DNA from: an uncultured Dehalococcoidia bacterium
GTDB lineage: Bacteria; Chloroflexota; Dehalococcoidia; Lucifugimonadales; JADFKI01
Reading direction: 5' to 3'
DNA: 64,000 nucleotides
Assembly: GCA_958295865.1 (NCBI GenBank)
Contig: CATQHF010000001.1
Location: forward strand, 850,177 to 914,176
Positions 1-8,326 of this stretch are shown in pieces. A program made the position numbers and the translations under genes. Position 1 is the first letter of the stretch. Each line of letters opens with the position of its first letter. The notes beneath the pieces were generated by a model. It worked only from the letters and a program-made list of their open reading frames with translations, was not told the origin of the DNA and did no database searches.

Positions 1-1490
1 ACACCGAGTCGGCGCAGCTCTTCGCCGAGCTGCTGCGCCGCTATGTGCGGACGATGACCTTTGTTCGCAGCCGCCGCGCCGCCGAACTGCTGTATGTCTA
101 TGTGCGCGACAACCTGAGGCTGTCCCATCCCGATGTCGCCAAGCGCGTCATGCCCTATCGCGCGAGCTACCTGCCGGAGGACAGGCGCGCGATAGAGCGC
201 GACCTCGCGCAGGGGCGGCTGCTGGGCGTAACGACCACGAACGCGATGGAGCTTGGCATAGACATAGGCGACCTGGACGCCACGCTGCTGACCGGCTATC
301 CGGGAACGATAGCGAGCGCTTGGCAGCAGGCGGGCAGGAGCGGGCGCAGCGGTCATCGCTCGCTGAGCGTTCTGGTGGCGCAGGACAACCCGCTCGACCA
401 GTACTTGATGCGCCATCCTGATGCGTTCTTCGGCAAGTCGCACGAGAGCGCGCGGGTGTCGCCCGCGAACCCGTACATCCTAAAGCCGCACCTACTCTGC
501 GCCGCGTATGAAGCGCCGCTGCTGATGGAGGACACGAAGTACTTTGGGACGGATTTGCTGTGGTACGCCGATGAGCTTGTCCATGACGGGCTACTGCATG
601 CGCGTAACTCGCGGTGGCATCTCAGCGCGGAACTGGAATACCCGGCGGGCGAGGTCAACATCCGCTCGGCGTCCGCGCGCGCCTACTCGCTCGTGGATCG
701 GGACAGCGGCGTGATTCTGGAGAGCGTCGAGGAGATGTCGGCTTTCTTGCAGCTGCACCCGGGCGGCATCTACTTGCACCAAGGCACGCAATACCTCATC
801 ACCGACCTGGACATGGAGGCGGGCGTAGCGTATGCCGTGCCCACGGATGTGCCCTATTATACACAAGCGCGCGACTACACCGACACGCGCATCTTGAAGC
901 AGTACAAGCAGAGGCGCGCCGGGCGCACGCAGGCGTATCTTGGCGAGGTGAGCGTAACGACCAGCGTGGTCGGCTTTCGGCGCAAGGCGCACATCACGGA
1001 AGAGTCGCTCGGCGATGAGTATGTGGACTTGCCGCCGCAGAGCTACGACACCATATCGCTTTGGTTCGATGTGCCGGCGGACACGCTGGACTACATCCGC
1101 CGCGAGCGCCTCGACCTGATGGGCGGCTTGCACGCCGTAGAGCATGCCGCTATCGGCGTGCTGCCGCTGTTCGCCATGTGCGACCGCAACGACATCGGCG
1201 GCATATCAACGCCGCTGCATCCCGACACCGGCAAGCCTCAGGTGTTCATTCACGACGGCATCCCCGGCGGCGTGGGCATTACGGAACATGGCTATGAGAT
1301 CATCGAAGACCTTTGGAGCGCGACCTTGCAGGTCATAGACGAGTGCCCGTGCGAGAGCGGATGTCCGGGCTGCATCCAGTCGCCCAAGTGCGGCAACAAC
1401 AACGAGCCGCTCAACAAGGGCGTGGCGGCGCTCATCCTGCAAGCCATTCTTGAGGGGGACGACGGGGACGGACAGGATGAAGGTGAATAG
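1..1490 (+). CDS. DEAD/DEAH-box helicase with C-terminal DUF1998 (partial, 5' end outside window)
   Basis: The frame is open from base 3, so only the C-terminal half of the protein is present. Helicase motif V (TTNAMELGIDIG) and motif VI (QQAGRSGRSG) are visible about 65-105 residues into the visible part. The C-terminus carries a cysteine cluster (CPCESGCPGCIQSPKC) typical of DUF1998. That arrangement is known from the YprA/MrfA family of superfamily 2 helicases involved in DNA repair. The first ATG in frame (base 45) is internal, not a start. Stop TAG at 1488-1490 lies inside a 20-base direct repeat that flanks the next intergenic repeat cluster. Family assignment is solid; the precise repair role is inference. 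Confidence 0.85.
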   Translation, partial: TESAQLFAELLRRYVRTMTFVRSRRAAELLYVYVRDNLRLSHPDVAKRVMPYRASYLPEDRRAIERDLAQGRLLGVTTTNAMELGIDIGDLDATLLTGYPGTIASAWQQAGRSGRSGHRSLSVLVAQDNPLDQYLMRHPDAFFGKSHESARVSPANPYILKPHLLCAAYEAPLLMEDTKYFGTDLLWYADELVHDGLLHARNSRWHLSAELEYPAGEVNIRSASARAYSLVDRDSGVILESVEEMSAFLQLHPGGIYLHQGTQYLITDLDMEAGVAYAVPTDVPYYTQARDYTDTRILKQYKQRRAGRTQAYLGEVSVTTSVVGFRRKAHITEESLGDEYVDLPPQSYDTISLWFDVPADTLDYIRRERLDLMGGLHAVEHAAIGVLPLFAMCDRNDIGGISTPLHPDTGKPQVFIHDGIPGGVGITEHGYEIIEDLWSATLQVIDECPCESGCPGCIQSPKCGNNNEPLNKGVAALILQAILEGDDGDGQDEGE

Positions 1491-1726
1491 GGCGCTCATC
1501 CTGGATAGCGTTTCCAATCAGGTGGTCTGATCAAGTTTCACCCCCCATCCTAACCTTCCCCCAAAGGGGGAAGGGACTAATGCAATTTAGTCGTCGTCGA
1601 TGGGCAAGCATGTTCGCCCCCATCCTAACCTTCCCCCATCAAGGGGGGAAGGGACTAATGTAATGCCTTCCCTCATCAAGGGGGGAAGGGACTAATGTAA
1701 TTTTCTTGAATAGGGCGCTCATCCTG
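1484..1726. repeat. Cluster of palindromic repeats (family R1) flanked by a 20-bp direct repeat
   Basis: Three units of a G/C palindrome (CCTTCCCCC / GGGGGAAGG) lie between 1540 and 1701. The whole cluster is bracketed by an identical 20-base direct repeat, TGAATAGGGCGCTCATCCTG, at 1484-1503 and 1707-1726. The left copy includes the stop codon of the helicase gene. The flanking duplication looks like an insertion footprint, although recombination between repeats is also possible. Confidence 0.7.
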
Positions 1727-1788
1727 ACAATCGGATGAAGATACGGTATGATTGCTGCCAATTGAGATTGGAGCGCAATCATCTTCTT

Positions 1789-1959
1789 ATGCAAAACATT
1801 CCGCCTCCCGGGCAGATACCGATTGACACGACTGACTTCAAGTCGAGATTTGGGCGAGGCGGGGGAAGCGGGAGCGGCTGTCTTTGGCTGGTGCTGATTG
1901 CAATCGTGGTTTTGATTGCGCTGTGGATAGTCATTGTCGTTACGGGTGTTATTGCGTAG
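1789..1959 (+). CDS. Small single-pass membrane protein
   Basis: An ORF of 56 codons from ATG 1789 encodes a short polar N-terminus, a glycine/serine-rich stretch (GRGGGSGSG) and one strongly hydrophobic segment ending the protein. An upstream ATG at 1735 would add 18 residues of unlikely composition, so 1789 is preferred. It lies 31 bases upstream of the Fe-S reductase-like gene on the same strand and may be co-transcribed. A role as a membrane partner is conceivable but unsupported. No family recognised. Confidence 0.45.
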   Translation: MQNIPPPGQIPIDTTDFKSRFGRGGGSGSGCLWLVLIAIVVLIALWIVIVVTGVIA

Positions 1960-1990
1960 GCGGATTTACTAATAGGCAGGCAGGGGTGAT

Positions 1991-3283
1991 ATGGCAAGAC
2001 GGCGATTTGGGCATGAGATAACCAGGCCGGGGCGTAAGCATGGCGATGAGCCGGTTAACATTCCGGTCGCTAAGGACTTGGAGAAGCCGCCCGCGTCGCT
2101 GCGGCGCGATCAAGAGGTTACCTTCTACGCCAGGGAGTATCCGTTGGAGAGCTTCGCGCTGGAGCAGAGCGCATCGGTGGAGTGGGCGGACGGGATACGG
2201 CGCGAGTTCTCGCCGGAGACGGCGGAGCTTTACGAGGAGTTTCAGGAGGATATGAGGCCGGCGCTGGAGTGGATACGCGCGAGCGGCGACCTTGAGCCGA
2301 CGGCGGAGCCAAGCGGCGGCGATGTGACCGAGTCCATCAGGGGCAAGGCGCGCGAGTTGGGATACAGCGAGGTCGGCTTTACGCGCTTCGACCGCCGCTA
2401 TGTGTATAAGGCGCGGCGCGATGATGTGCGGCGGGGTCTGCCTCATGCTATCTGCCTTGCGCTGGAGCAGGAGCATTCGGCTACGCAGACGATACCTAGC
2501 ATCGAGGCTGAGGAGGCGCAGGGCGAGACTTACAGACGGCAGTCGGAACTAGCGGCGGCGCTGGTCGAGCATATCCGCTCGCTGGGCTATCGCGCGCAGG
2601 TGTCGGGTCCCACTTGGCAGTTTGGGCCTATGATACCGATGTTCGTTGACGCGGGCTTGGGGCAGCTTGGCGTGAACGGGCAGTTGCTTTCGCCGCACTT
2701 CGGTTCGCGCGCTCGCCTGCAAATCATAATCACGGATGCTAGGGTTAGCTACGATAAGCCGGTTGACTACGGCGTGCCTAAGTTCTGCGAAATATGTCAG
2801 GTCTGCTTCATGCGCTGTCCTGGGCGGGCGATACAGGGGCAGCGTCTCTGGTATCGCGGCGTTGACAAGGCGAAGCTCATCGCCAAGCGCTGCCGTCCCG
2901 TGATGGCGCGATATTCGGGCTGCGGCGTGTGCATGAAGACCTGCCCGATACAGAAGTACGGCATGAAGCCGGTTATGGAATACTACATCGAGACGGGCGA
3001 GGTGCTTGGCAAGGGCACGGACAACCTGGAAGGGTATGAGCTGCCGGACAAGGGCTATTTCGCGGCTGGCAAGCTGCCGCGCTTCGATACGGCGTTCTTC
3101 GACATGCCCACGGGCCGCGCCGAAGACCACTTGATGGAAGAGTTTCAGAGCAAGCTCGATGCCGCGCTCGACGATGCGGAGAAGGACAGGCTCTGGCGCG
3201 AGTACCGCGAGCGTCTTGAAAGCATCATGCAGAACCATTCCACAGTCGTTGATATGGGCATGGATTTGGGAGTGTGGGAGTAA
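1991..3283 (+). CDS. Reductive-dehalogenase / QueG-like corrinoid and double 4Fe-4S protein
   Basis: A 430-residue protein with two ferredoxin-type cluster motifs in its second half: CEICQVCFMRCP (CX2CX2CX3CP) followed by C-X9-CGVCMKTCP. Spacing and the preceding substrate/corrinoid-type domain match the RdhA/QueG superfamily (epoxyqueuosine reductase and reductive dehalogenases). There is no twin-arginine or Sec signal at the N-terminus, which begins with a basic stretch, so a cytosolic location is expected, unlike respiratory RdhA. No recognisable RdhB anchor is adjacent, only a one-helix 56-residue ORF upstream. The substrate is unknown: catabolic dehalogenase-like and QueG-like roles are both possible. 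A ribosome site (ggcaggggtgat) precedes ATG 1991. Confidence 0.75.
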   Translation: MARRRFGHEITRPGRKHGDEPVNIPVAKDLEKPPASLRRDQEVTFYAREYPLESFALEQSASVEWADGIRREFSPETAELYEEFQEDMRPALEWIRASGDLEPTAEPSGGDVTESIRGKARELGYSEVGFTRFDRRYVYKARRDDVRRGLPHAICLALEQEHSATQTIPSIEAEEAQGETYRRQSELAAALVEHIRSLGYRAQVSGPTWQFGPMIPMFVDAGLGQLGVNGQLLSPHFGSRARLQIIITDARVSYDKPVDYGVPKFCEICQVCFMRCPGRAIQGQRLWYRGVDKAKLIAKRCRPVMARYSGCGVCMKTCPIQKYGMKPVMEYYIETGEVLGKGTDNLEGYELPDKGYFAAGKLPRFDTAFFDMPTGRAEDHLMEEFQSKLDAALDDAEKDRLWREYRERLESIMQNHSTVVDMGMDLGVWE

Positions 3284-3287
3284 CCGC

Positions 3288-3656
3288 CTACTGCGTCTTG
3301 GCGGCGCTTATGGCGCGCGGCAGCATCAGCAGGGGCGCTATCGAGAATATGAGCGGCAGGAACCATCGTATCTCGGCGACGCCTTCGGCTGCCGCATAAG
3401 CAACCGCGCCGTCGGCGATGATGTTCACCAGTATGAGCGCGACTGCGGCTATCGCTATCCTGCGCGACGGCATAAACACTAGCAGGATCAGCAGCACTGC
3501 CGTTATCGGATGCACCAGCATGGGCAGCCGCTCCAATATATCGTTGCCGTCCGCAAAGGCGCTTATTGAAAAGGCGCTTATTGCCAAGCCGAGGAATGCC
3601 AGCAGCGTATTCAGCACAACAAGGGCTATTTCTATAATTCGCCTTACGGATTGCAT
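3288..3656 (-). CDS. Four-helix membrane protein, tandem copy A
   Basis: 122 residues with about four hydrophobic segments, a central HPITAVLLILLVFMPSRR stretch and a C-terminus ending ISAAKTQ. It is a close paralogue of the ORF at 3723-4091. The two lie head-to-tail with a 435-base period, so this is a recent tandem duplication. It converges on the Fe-S reductase gene with only 4 bases between stops. No domain family recognised; function unknown. Confidence 0.7.
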   Translation of the reverse strand: MQSVRRIIEIALVVLNTLLAFLGLAISAFSISAFADGNDILERLPMLVHPITAVLLILLVFMPSRRIAIAAVALILVNIIADGAVAYAAAEGVAEIRWFLPLIFSIAPLLMLPRAISAAKTQ

Positions 3657-3722
3657 GCCCCGCCTTTCAGCCGATTTGGTGGGGTATTCCGTCCTTGGAC
3701 AGGATCAGGACAAACAGGATTT

Positions 3723-4091
3723 TCATTTTCCACCGTCCAACTGCGTCTTGGCGGCGCTTATGGCGCGCGGCAGCATCAGCAGCGGCACTATCGAGAATAT
3801 GATCGGCAGGAACCACTGTCCCTTGATGATGCCTGAGCCTGTCGCATAAGCGACCGCGCCGTCGCCGATGATGTTCAGCGCTATCAGCGCGACTGCGGCT
3901 ATCGCTATCCTGCGCGACGGCATAAACACCAGCAGAATCAGCAGCACCGCCGTTATGGGATGCACGAACATGGGCAGCCGTTCCCATAGCTCGCCGCCAT
4001 CCGCAAAGAGGGTTGTTGCCAAGCCGACGAATGCCAGCAGCGTATTCACCACAACAAGGGCTATTTCTATAATTCGCCTTACGGATTGCAT
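3723..4091 (-). CDS. Four-helix membrane protein, tandem copy B
   Basis: 122-residue paralogue of the protein at 3288-3656. It shares the start MQSVRRIIEIALVV, the HPITAVLLILLVFMPSRR core and the ISAAKTQ end. It carries a shortened loop after the first helix and four extra C-terminal residues (LDGG K). Divergence is concentrated in the loops, so both copies probably stay membrane-inserted. Function unknown. The 175 bases upstream (4092-4266) hold no gene and presumably the shared promoter. Confidence 0.7.
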   Translation of the reverse strand: MQSVRRIIEIALVVVNTLLAFVGLATTLFADGGELWERLPMFVHPITAVLLILLVFMPSRRIAIAAVALIALNIIGDGAVAYATGSGIIKGQWFLPIIFSIVPLLMLPRAISAAKTQLDGGK

Positions 4092-4266
4092 GACAAGCCC
4101 TCCCCGCTATAATTCCCGCGATTCGTACATCCATATATTGTACACATCGCGGCGGGTTTCACAACTTGCCTGACGGAATTAAGAATTGGGTTGTGTGGAG
4201 GGTGTCAGGTTTTCAGGATGTCAGAGGATCCGATACCTACCCCTTATCCCGCCGCCGCCGCTGCTG

Positions 4267-5058
4267 TCAGCGGAAGGGTGGGTGGCGTTCGGGGCGGCGG
4301 GGCTTTTTGTTGCCGGGCAGGTGGCTTATCTCTGATAGGTAGTCGGTGTGTCCTTGCGAGATTTGCCTTGCGCTTTCGGCTGCTTTCTCTTCTATTCGCT
4401 CTGCCTCGGCTACTTCTTTCATGTGCGCTTCGGATACAGGCGCGTGGCTCTCGACTACCGCCGGGTGGTCTTCGTCTAGGTCGCGGCAGGCGCAGATGCA
4501 GTCAGGGTGGCAGGGGGCGTAGTAGCCCATGAACTCCGGGTCGGGGGTGGAGGGGTTGCCGAAGCCCCAGCTGAGCAGCACTTTGGCAGCTTCTATCCTG
4601 TCCCTTGGCTTGGCGTCTCGGTCGCGTCCTTCCAGCACTTCGTTGAGTATCCTGACGATGCTCGCGCCTTCGCCGGTCTCTACGCGGATGCGGGCGACTA
4701 GCTTCTTGTTCAGCCTTTCGTGTTCGGGGCTGACTGCTTGCGTGGGGCCGTCCTCCCCTTGGGCGTCTTCCTTCTTTGCCTGCCGTTCCATCTTGGAGCT
4801 GAGGCTGTTGATGAGTGCTTCGGCTTCTTGGAAGCCTAGCTTGAGCAGCAGGCGGGCGGCTTGTAGCCTGTGGTGGGGCGTGCTGTCTTGGTCGTCGCCG
4901 GTCATGATGGAGACGATGCTGCGTATGATGGTTCTGCCGTTGTCTGTTTCTTGGTGGACTAGGTGCTGGAGGTGCTCGATGGCGGTCTGGCAATGTTTTT
5001 TGTCCAGACTGTCCTGGCTGTCCTGCTGTTGTGGGTTTATGGGGGTTGGTTGGTTCAT
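4267..5058 (-). CDS. Unknown protein with two internal repeats and a Cys/His cluster
   Basis: 263 residues. An approximately 40-residue unit occurs twice: residues 37-76 and 127-166. Both copies have the pattern ET..G..I.R....... with a later R(I/L)(Q/E)AA(R/K)(V/L)LL..GF. The units are joined by a charged linker. Residues 183-191 form a dense possible metal site (CHPDCICAC). The C-terminal tail is acidic then basic (KKPRRPERH). I do not recognise a family. The helical repeats suggest a scaffold or nucleic-acid-related role, which is inference only. Codon bias fits the host. Confidence 0.6.
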   Translation of the reverse strand: MNQPTPINPQQQDSQDSLDKKHCQTAIEHLQHLVHQETDNGRTIIRSIVSIMTGDDQDSTPHHRLQAARLLLKLGFQEAEALINSLSSKMERQAKKEDAQGEDGPTQAVSPEHERLNKKLVARIRVETGEGASIVRILNEVLEGRDRDAKPRDRIEAAKVLLSWGFGNPSTPDPEFMGYYAPCHPDCICACRDLDEDHPAVVESHAPVSEAHMKEVAEAERIEEKAAESARQISQGHTDYLSEISHLPGNKKPRRPERHPPFR

Positions 5059-5825
5059 TGGTTTTTCCCAAGGGTTTCAGGGTGTCGGGTTTTTAGGGGT
5101 TGGGGGTTTTGGGTTGTCGGGGATTAGGGCGTTAGGGTGTTCGTGCTTGTTATGCAACTTATGTTCTTGCGGATAGTATAGGTGAGGGTTTGGGTGGTGT
5201 CAAGGGGGGTTTTCAATTAAGAATTGAGAATTAGGAATTACGAATTGGGATTTTCGGAGTTGAGGGGTAGGATTGGTCATGCTTGGGTGTGCCTTCGATG
5301 CTCTGGATTCCTGCTTTCGCGGGAATGACGGAGGGCAAGGATTTTCGCCCCCATCCTAACCTTCCCCCATAGGGGGAAGGGACAATCACGCCGTCGGATT
5401 GCGCTTGACAGCAGGCAACCTTCCTCCATCAAGGGGGAAGGGACTTTCGCCAATTAAGAATTGGGTTGTGTTTAGGGTTGGTGTGGGATGTTTGGCGGGT
5501 GGATGGCAGGATGGAGCGCTAGGGTGGTTGCTGAGGTTTAGGTGTTTGGTGGATTGGGATTTTTGATTCCTCACGCTGTTCGGAATGACAGGGGGAGTAG
5601 GGTTCGGGATGACGGGGAGGTCGGTGGGCAAGCATTTTCGCCCCCATCCTAGCCTTTCCCCAAAGGGGGAAGGGACTTTACACGACCCAAAAGGAAACTC
5701 TACTCCGTTGTTGTTGACAGCGTAAAATCGCTGTGATAAGGTCAGCGTAATGTAAGTAAGTGGGCGTCATAGAGTTTGCTAAATACTCTGTGGCAATGCC
5801 TAGAAGTCTCTCAGGAGGGTTTGAT
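5059..5825. repeat. Gene-free stretch with several repeat families and a candidate promoter
   Basis: About 770 bases without a convincing gene. It contains a T/G-rich segment to 5215, AT-rich 'aattaagaattgggtt' words (family R5) near 5214-5250 and 5453-5467, a fragment of family R2 (gattcctgctttcgcgggaatgac) near 5307, R1 palindromes at 5340-5440 and 5640-5675, and family R3 (gattcctcacgctgttcgg) at 5565-5620. The ORFs that cross it translate repeats and are not genes. Confidence 0.65.
5714..5742 (+). promoter_or_regulatory. Candidate sigma-70-type promoter for the selenoprotein gene
   Basis: A perfect -35 box TTGACA (5714-5719) is followed after 17 bases by TAAGGT (5737-5742), a weak -10 box. 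It lies about 85 bases before the ATG of the selenoprotein and after the last repeat, where a promoter is expected. Confidence 0.35.
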
Positions 5826-6113
5826 ATGGCTGGCGAAGGCAAGATGGACATTGAGATTATCTACTGCGTGCCTTGACAGTATCACAGTGTAGCGGCCTGG
5901 ATGGTCAACGAGTTTGTGGATGCTGGCGGACCCGCGGTATCTATTGCGGTTAAGCCCGGCGTGTCGGGCGTTTTGCAGGTCTATGTCGATGGCGACAAGA
6001 TATACGACAAGGCCGAAGAGGGCAATGAGACTCCGCACCTGAACCGAGTCAAGGAGTTGAAGGCAATCGTCAAGGATAGGCTGGAGACTACGCTCGCGGC
6101 AGCGGCGGACTAA
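5826..6113 (+). CDS. SelW/Rdx-family selenoprotein with in-frame UGA (Sec17)
   Basis: Reading from ATG 5826 (AGGAGGG ribosome site 5 bases upstream) gives 95 codons with one internal TGA at 5874-5876. Translating TGA as selenocysteine gives the redox motif Y-C-V-P-U-Q-Y, exactly the CxxU position of the Rdx (SelW/SelT/SelH) thioredoxin-like family. The remainder fits the family: a helix rich in aliphatics and tryptophan, a beta strand KPGVSGVLQVYVDGDKIY, and a charged C-terminal helix (VKELKAIVKDRL). Total length is also typical. Annotation pipelines that treat TGA as stop would call only the 70-residue tail from 5901. Function is presumed thiol/selenol redox, substrate unknown. A terminator follows at once, so it is probably monocistronic. 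The Sec machinery is not in this window. Confidence 0.85.
5883..5912 (+). promoter_or_regulatory. Candidate bacterial SECIS hairpin
   Basis: Just downstream of the UGA, GGCC (5894-5897) can pair with GGTC (5903-5906) around the loop TGGAT, with an outer GT/AC pairing across a small bulge. The apical loop carries two guanines and sits about 22 bases after the UGA, inside the distance range described for bacterial SECIS elements. Pairing was judged by eye; SelB recognition is untested. Confidence 0.5.
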
Positions 6114-6132
6114 TTCATACGCATGCCATAAG

Positions 6133-6165
6133 AAAGCCCCGGACTGGTAACGGTTCGGGGCTTTT
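6133..6165 (+). terminator. Rho-independent terminator of the selenoprotein gene
   Basis: AAAGCCCCG and CGGGGCTTTT form an 8-9 bp G/C stem around a 14-base loop that can pair further (GAC with GTT). It starts about 20 bases after the stop codon and is followed by T residues. Confidence 0.8.
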
Positions 6166-6188
6166 CGCTGTATAATGCGAACCACGGA

Positions 6189-6470
6189 GGAATTAAGAAT
6201 TAGAAATTAAGAATTAAGAATTGGGTTATGTTGAGGGTTGGGGTGGGAGATGTGTCGTGGCTTGATGGCAACCGATACCGAAGTTTGAAGGCGGTTGCTG
6301 AAGATTAGTGTTAGGCAGATTAGGATTTTAGATTCCTCACTGCGCTGCGCTGCGTTCGGAATGACAGGGGGAGGGCGCTCGGAATGAATGACAGGGGGAG
6401 GGGCGTTCTGAACTACGGAGGTAGGGAGCGCTCGGAATGATGGAGTGAGGGGCGCTTGGAATGACAAGAA
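6189..6470. repeat. Repeat-filled intergenic region (families R5 and R3)
   Basis: AT-rich 'aattaagaatt' words at 6189-6230 are followed by several R3 units (gattcctcactgcgctg..., cggaatgacagggggagggcgctcggaatga) between 6318 and 6470. No gene seen. R3 resembles the ends of a dispersed palindromic element also present at 5565-5620 and 10555-10705. Confidence 0.6.
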
Positions 6471-6501
6471 AATGCTCGGATGGACAGGGTTAGGCTGCGT
6501 G

Positions 6502-7326
6502 ATGGAAGCTCGGGAAGTATGGAATCAGTTCGACCGCATAGTCGACGCGCCAGATGAGGAGATCGATCTGGCGCGCGCGGCGTTGCTGATTGCGGCCACT
6601 GAGTATCCCGCGCTTAACGTCGAGCGCGAGCTGTTCCGCATCGATGCGCTCGCGGAGGGCGTGGCGCATCGCTTGGACGACGACAGCCCTCTGTATCAGC
6701 TGAATACGCTCAGCGAGTACATGTTCGATGAGCTGAAGTTCGCTGGCAATCACACGAACTACTATGACCCGCGCAACAGCTTTCTCAACGATGTGATGGA
6801 GCGGCGGCTGGGCATCCCAATCACGCTGTCGCTGCTCTATATCGAGGTGGGCAAGCGGTTGGGCATACCGCTGCTGGGCATAGGCATGCCCGCGCACTTC
6901 ATCGTGCGGCATAGGGACGACCCCGATGTGTTCGTCGACCCCTTTCACGGCGGCATACTGCTGTCCGAGGACGAATGCGCGCAACGGCTCAAGCAGGCGA
7001 CGCAGGGCGCGCTGAGATGGGAGGCGCAGTTCTTGGAGCCGGTGAGCCGCCACGCTTTCATCGCGCGCATGCTGCGTAATCTCAAGGTGGTGTATCTCCA
7101 ACGGCGCAACTATGAGCGCGTGCTTTCCACCATCGACCGCCTGATAGCGTTGCAGCCGCAAGATGCGGTGGAGTTTCGTGACCGCGGCGTGGTGAACTAC
7201 CGGCTTGGCAACTACGCCGACGCCCTGGAAGACTTGCGGCTGTATGTCGGTTCTGCCGCCGTTGTGCCGGACGGCGCTACCGTGCGCCGTCTGATGGAGC
7301 AGATACGGGGCAGGCTGGCCGACTGA
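6502..7326 (+). CDS. SirB1-type transglutaminase-like / TPR protein
   Basis: 274 residues from ATG 6502. The upstream in-frame ATG at 6445 lies inside repeats and is rejected. Central segments match the SirB1 (transglutaminase-like core 2) family: NSFLNDVMERRLGIPITLS, YIEVGKRLGIPLLGIGMPAH and DPFHGG. The family's conserved His and Asp are therefore present, as in GMPAHF and VDPFHGG. The C-terminus (YERVLSTIDRLIALQP onward) has TPR-like helices. The biochemical activity of this family is not established, and a protease activity has not been shown here. The next gene starts 28 bases downstream. Confidence 0.8.
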   Translation: MEAREVWNQFDRIVDAPDEEIDLARAALLIAATEYPALNVERELFRIDALAEGVAHRLDDDSPLYQLNTLSEYMFDELKFAGNHTNYYDPRNSFLNDVMERRLGIPITLSLLYIEVGKRLGIPLLGIGMPAHFIVRHRDDPDVFVDPFHGGILLSEDECAQRLKQATQGALRWEAQFLEPVSRHAFIARMLRNLKVVYLQRRNYERVLSTIDRLIALQPQDAVEFRDRGVVNYRLGNYADALEDLRLYVGSAAVVPDGATVRRLMEQIRGRLAD

Positions 7327-7354
7327 ACACTAGGATTTAGCTTGGATAGACAGG

Positions 7355-8278
7355 ATGAGCAGGATGATTTCTGATTACAGGTGCAGCGTTCGGACGCCCG
7401 ACGATTTCGATGAGTTCTGGGATGCCGCGCTGGATGAGGCGGCGCGGATTCCCTTGAATGCGGAGACGGTGGCTCTGCCGCTGCGAACCTCTGACGAGCT
7501 GGAGACTTTCGAGGTCTTCTATGACAGCCTTGACGGCGTGCGCGTGGCGGCGTGGTACTGCTTGCCGCGACAGAGGCAGGGCAGGCTGCCCGCAGTGGTG
7601 TTCATGCCGGGATACCAGAGCGATCCGGCGATACCCAAGGATTGGGCGCGGCGGGGCTACGCGGCAATCACGGCCGCGCCTAGGGGCAAGCTCCGCAGCA
7701 ACGCGCAGTTCAACCCGGGATACCCGAACCTGCTTACGCACAACATCATCGACCGCAATACCTACTCGTACAGGGGCTTTTACATAGACGCCTGGCGCAC
7801 GATAGACTACCTGCTCACGCGCCCGGAGGTTGACCCGGAGCGCATCGGCGTCGCGGGCAGCAGTCAGGGCGGCGGGCTGACGATAACCACCGCCGCGATG
7901 CGCCCCGAGGTCAAGGTGGCGTCTGCGGGCGCGCCGTACTTGTGCGGCTTCATGGACGCTATCGCGCTCACACGGACATATCCGTATCAGGAGATTAGCG
8001 ACTATCTGCGGCTTTATCCACGCAGCCGCGCCGATGTTGAGCGGACGCTGGCGTACTTCGACGGCATCAGCTTCGCAGACCGCATAAGTTGTCCCATCAT
8101 CATGAACATCGGCTTGCAGGACAATGTTTGCCCGCCCGAAACAGGGTACGCTCTACACAACGCCATCGGCAGCGAGAACAAGCGGCTGTACGCATACGAC
8201 GGGCATGGGCATGAGGCGGGGCGCTACAAGCACACCGCTATCATTGCCGATTTCTTCCGCCGGCACTTGCAAGACTAG
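7355..8278 (+). CDS. Acetyl-xylan-esterase-like alpha/beta hydrolase (intact triad)
   Basis: 307 residues of the AXE1 / cephalosporin-C-deacetylase type. The nucleophile elbow GSSQGG places Ser170 as nucleophile. Asp256 (GLQDNVCPP) and a His in the YDGHGHEAGR segment (284 or 286) complete the triad. The N-terminal family features (DFDEFWDAAL, and a GYQSD oxyanion-side loop) are present. Likely action: removal of acetyl or other small acyl groups from carbohydrate-like substrates in the cytosol, since no signal peptide is seen. Start could be ATG 7355 or 7364. The paralogous gene follows after 48 bases on the same strand. Confidence 0.8.
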   Translation: MSRMISDYRCSVRTPDDFDEFWDAALDEAARIPLNAETVALPLRTSDELETFEVFYDSLDGVRVAAWYCLPRQRQGRLPAVVFMPGYQSDPAIPKDWARRGYAAITAAPRGKLRSNAQFNPGYPNLLTHNIIDRNTYSYRGFYIDAWRTIDYLLTRPEVDPERIGVAGSSQGGGLTITTAAMRPEVKVASAGAPYLCGFMDAIALTRTYPYQEISDYLRLYPRSRADVERTLAYFDGISFADRISCPIIMNIGLQDNVCPPETGYALHNAIGSENKRLYAYDGHGHEAGRYKHTAIIADFFRRHLQD

Positions 8279-8326
8279 CCGACCGGCAGCCAAGCCGAAT
8301 AGCCATTCACCGATGAGGTATTACCG

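Noticed and set aside
1540..1701. Possible CRISPR array in the R1 palindromes
   Set aside because: Unequal spacing, no unique spacers, and the same unit is dispersed through the window, so it is an interspersed repeat.
5386..5631. 81-residue antisense frame
   Set aside because: It translates repeat sequences of families R1 and R3 and has no ribosome site or conserved residues.
5901..6113. 70-residue ORF starting at an internal ATG of the selenoprotein gene
   Set aside because: It lacks a ribosome site, and the upstream 25 codons including CVPU fit the family, so the true gene starts at 5826.
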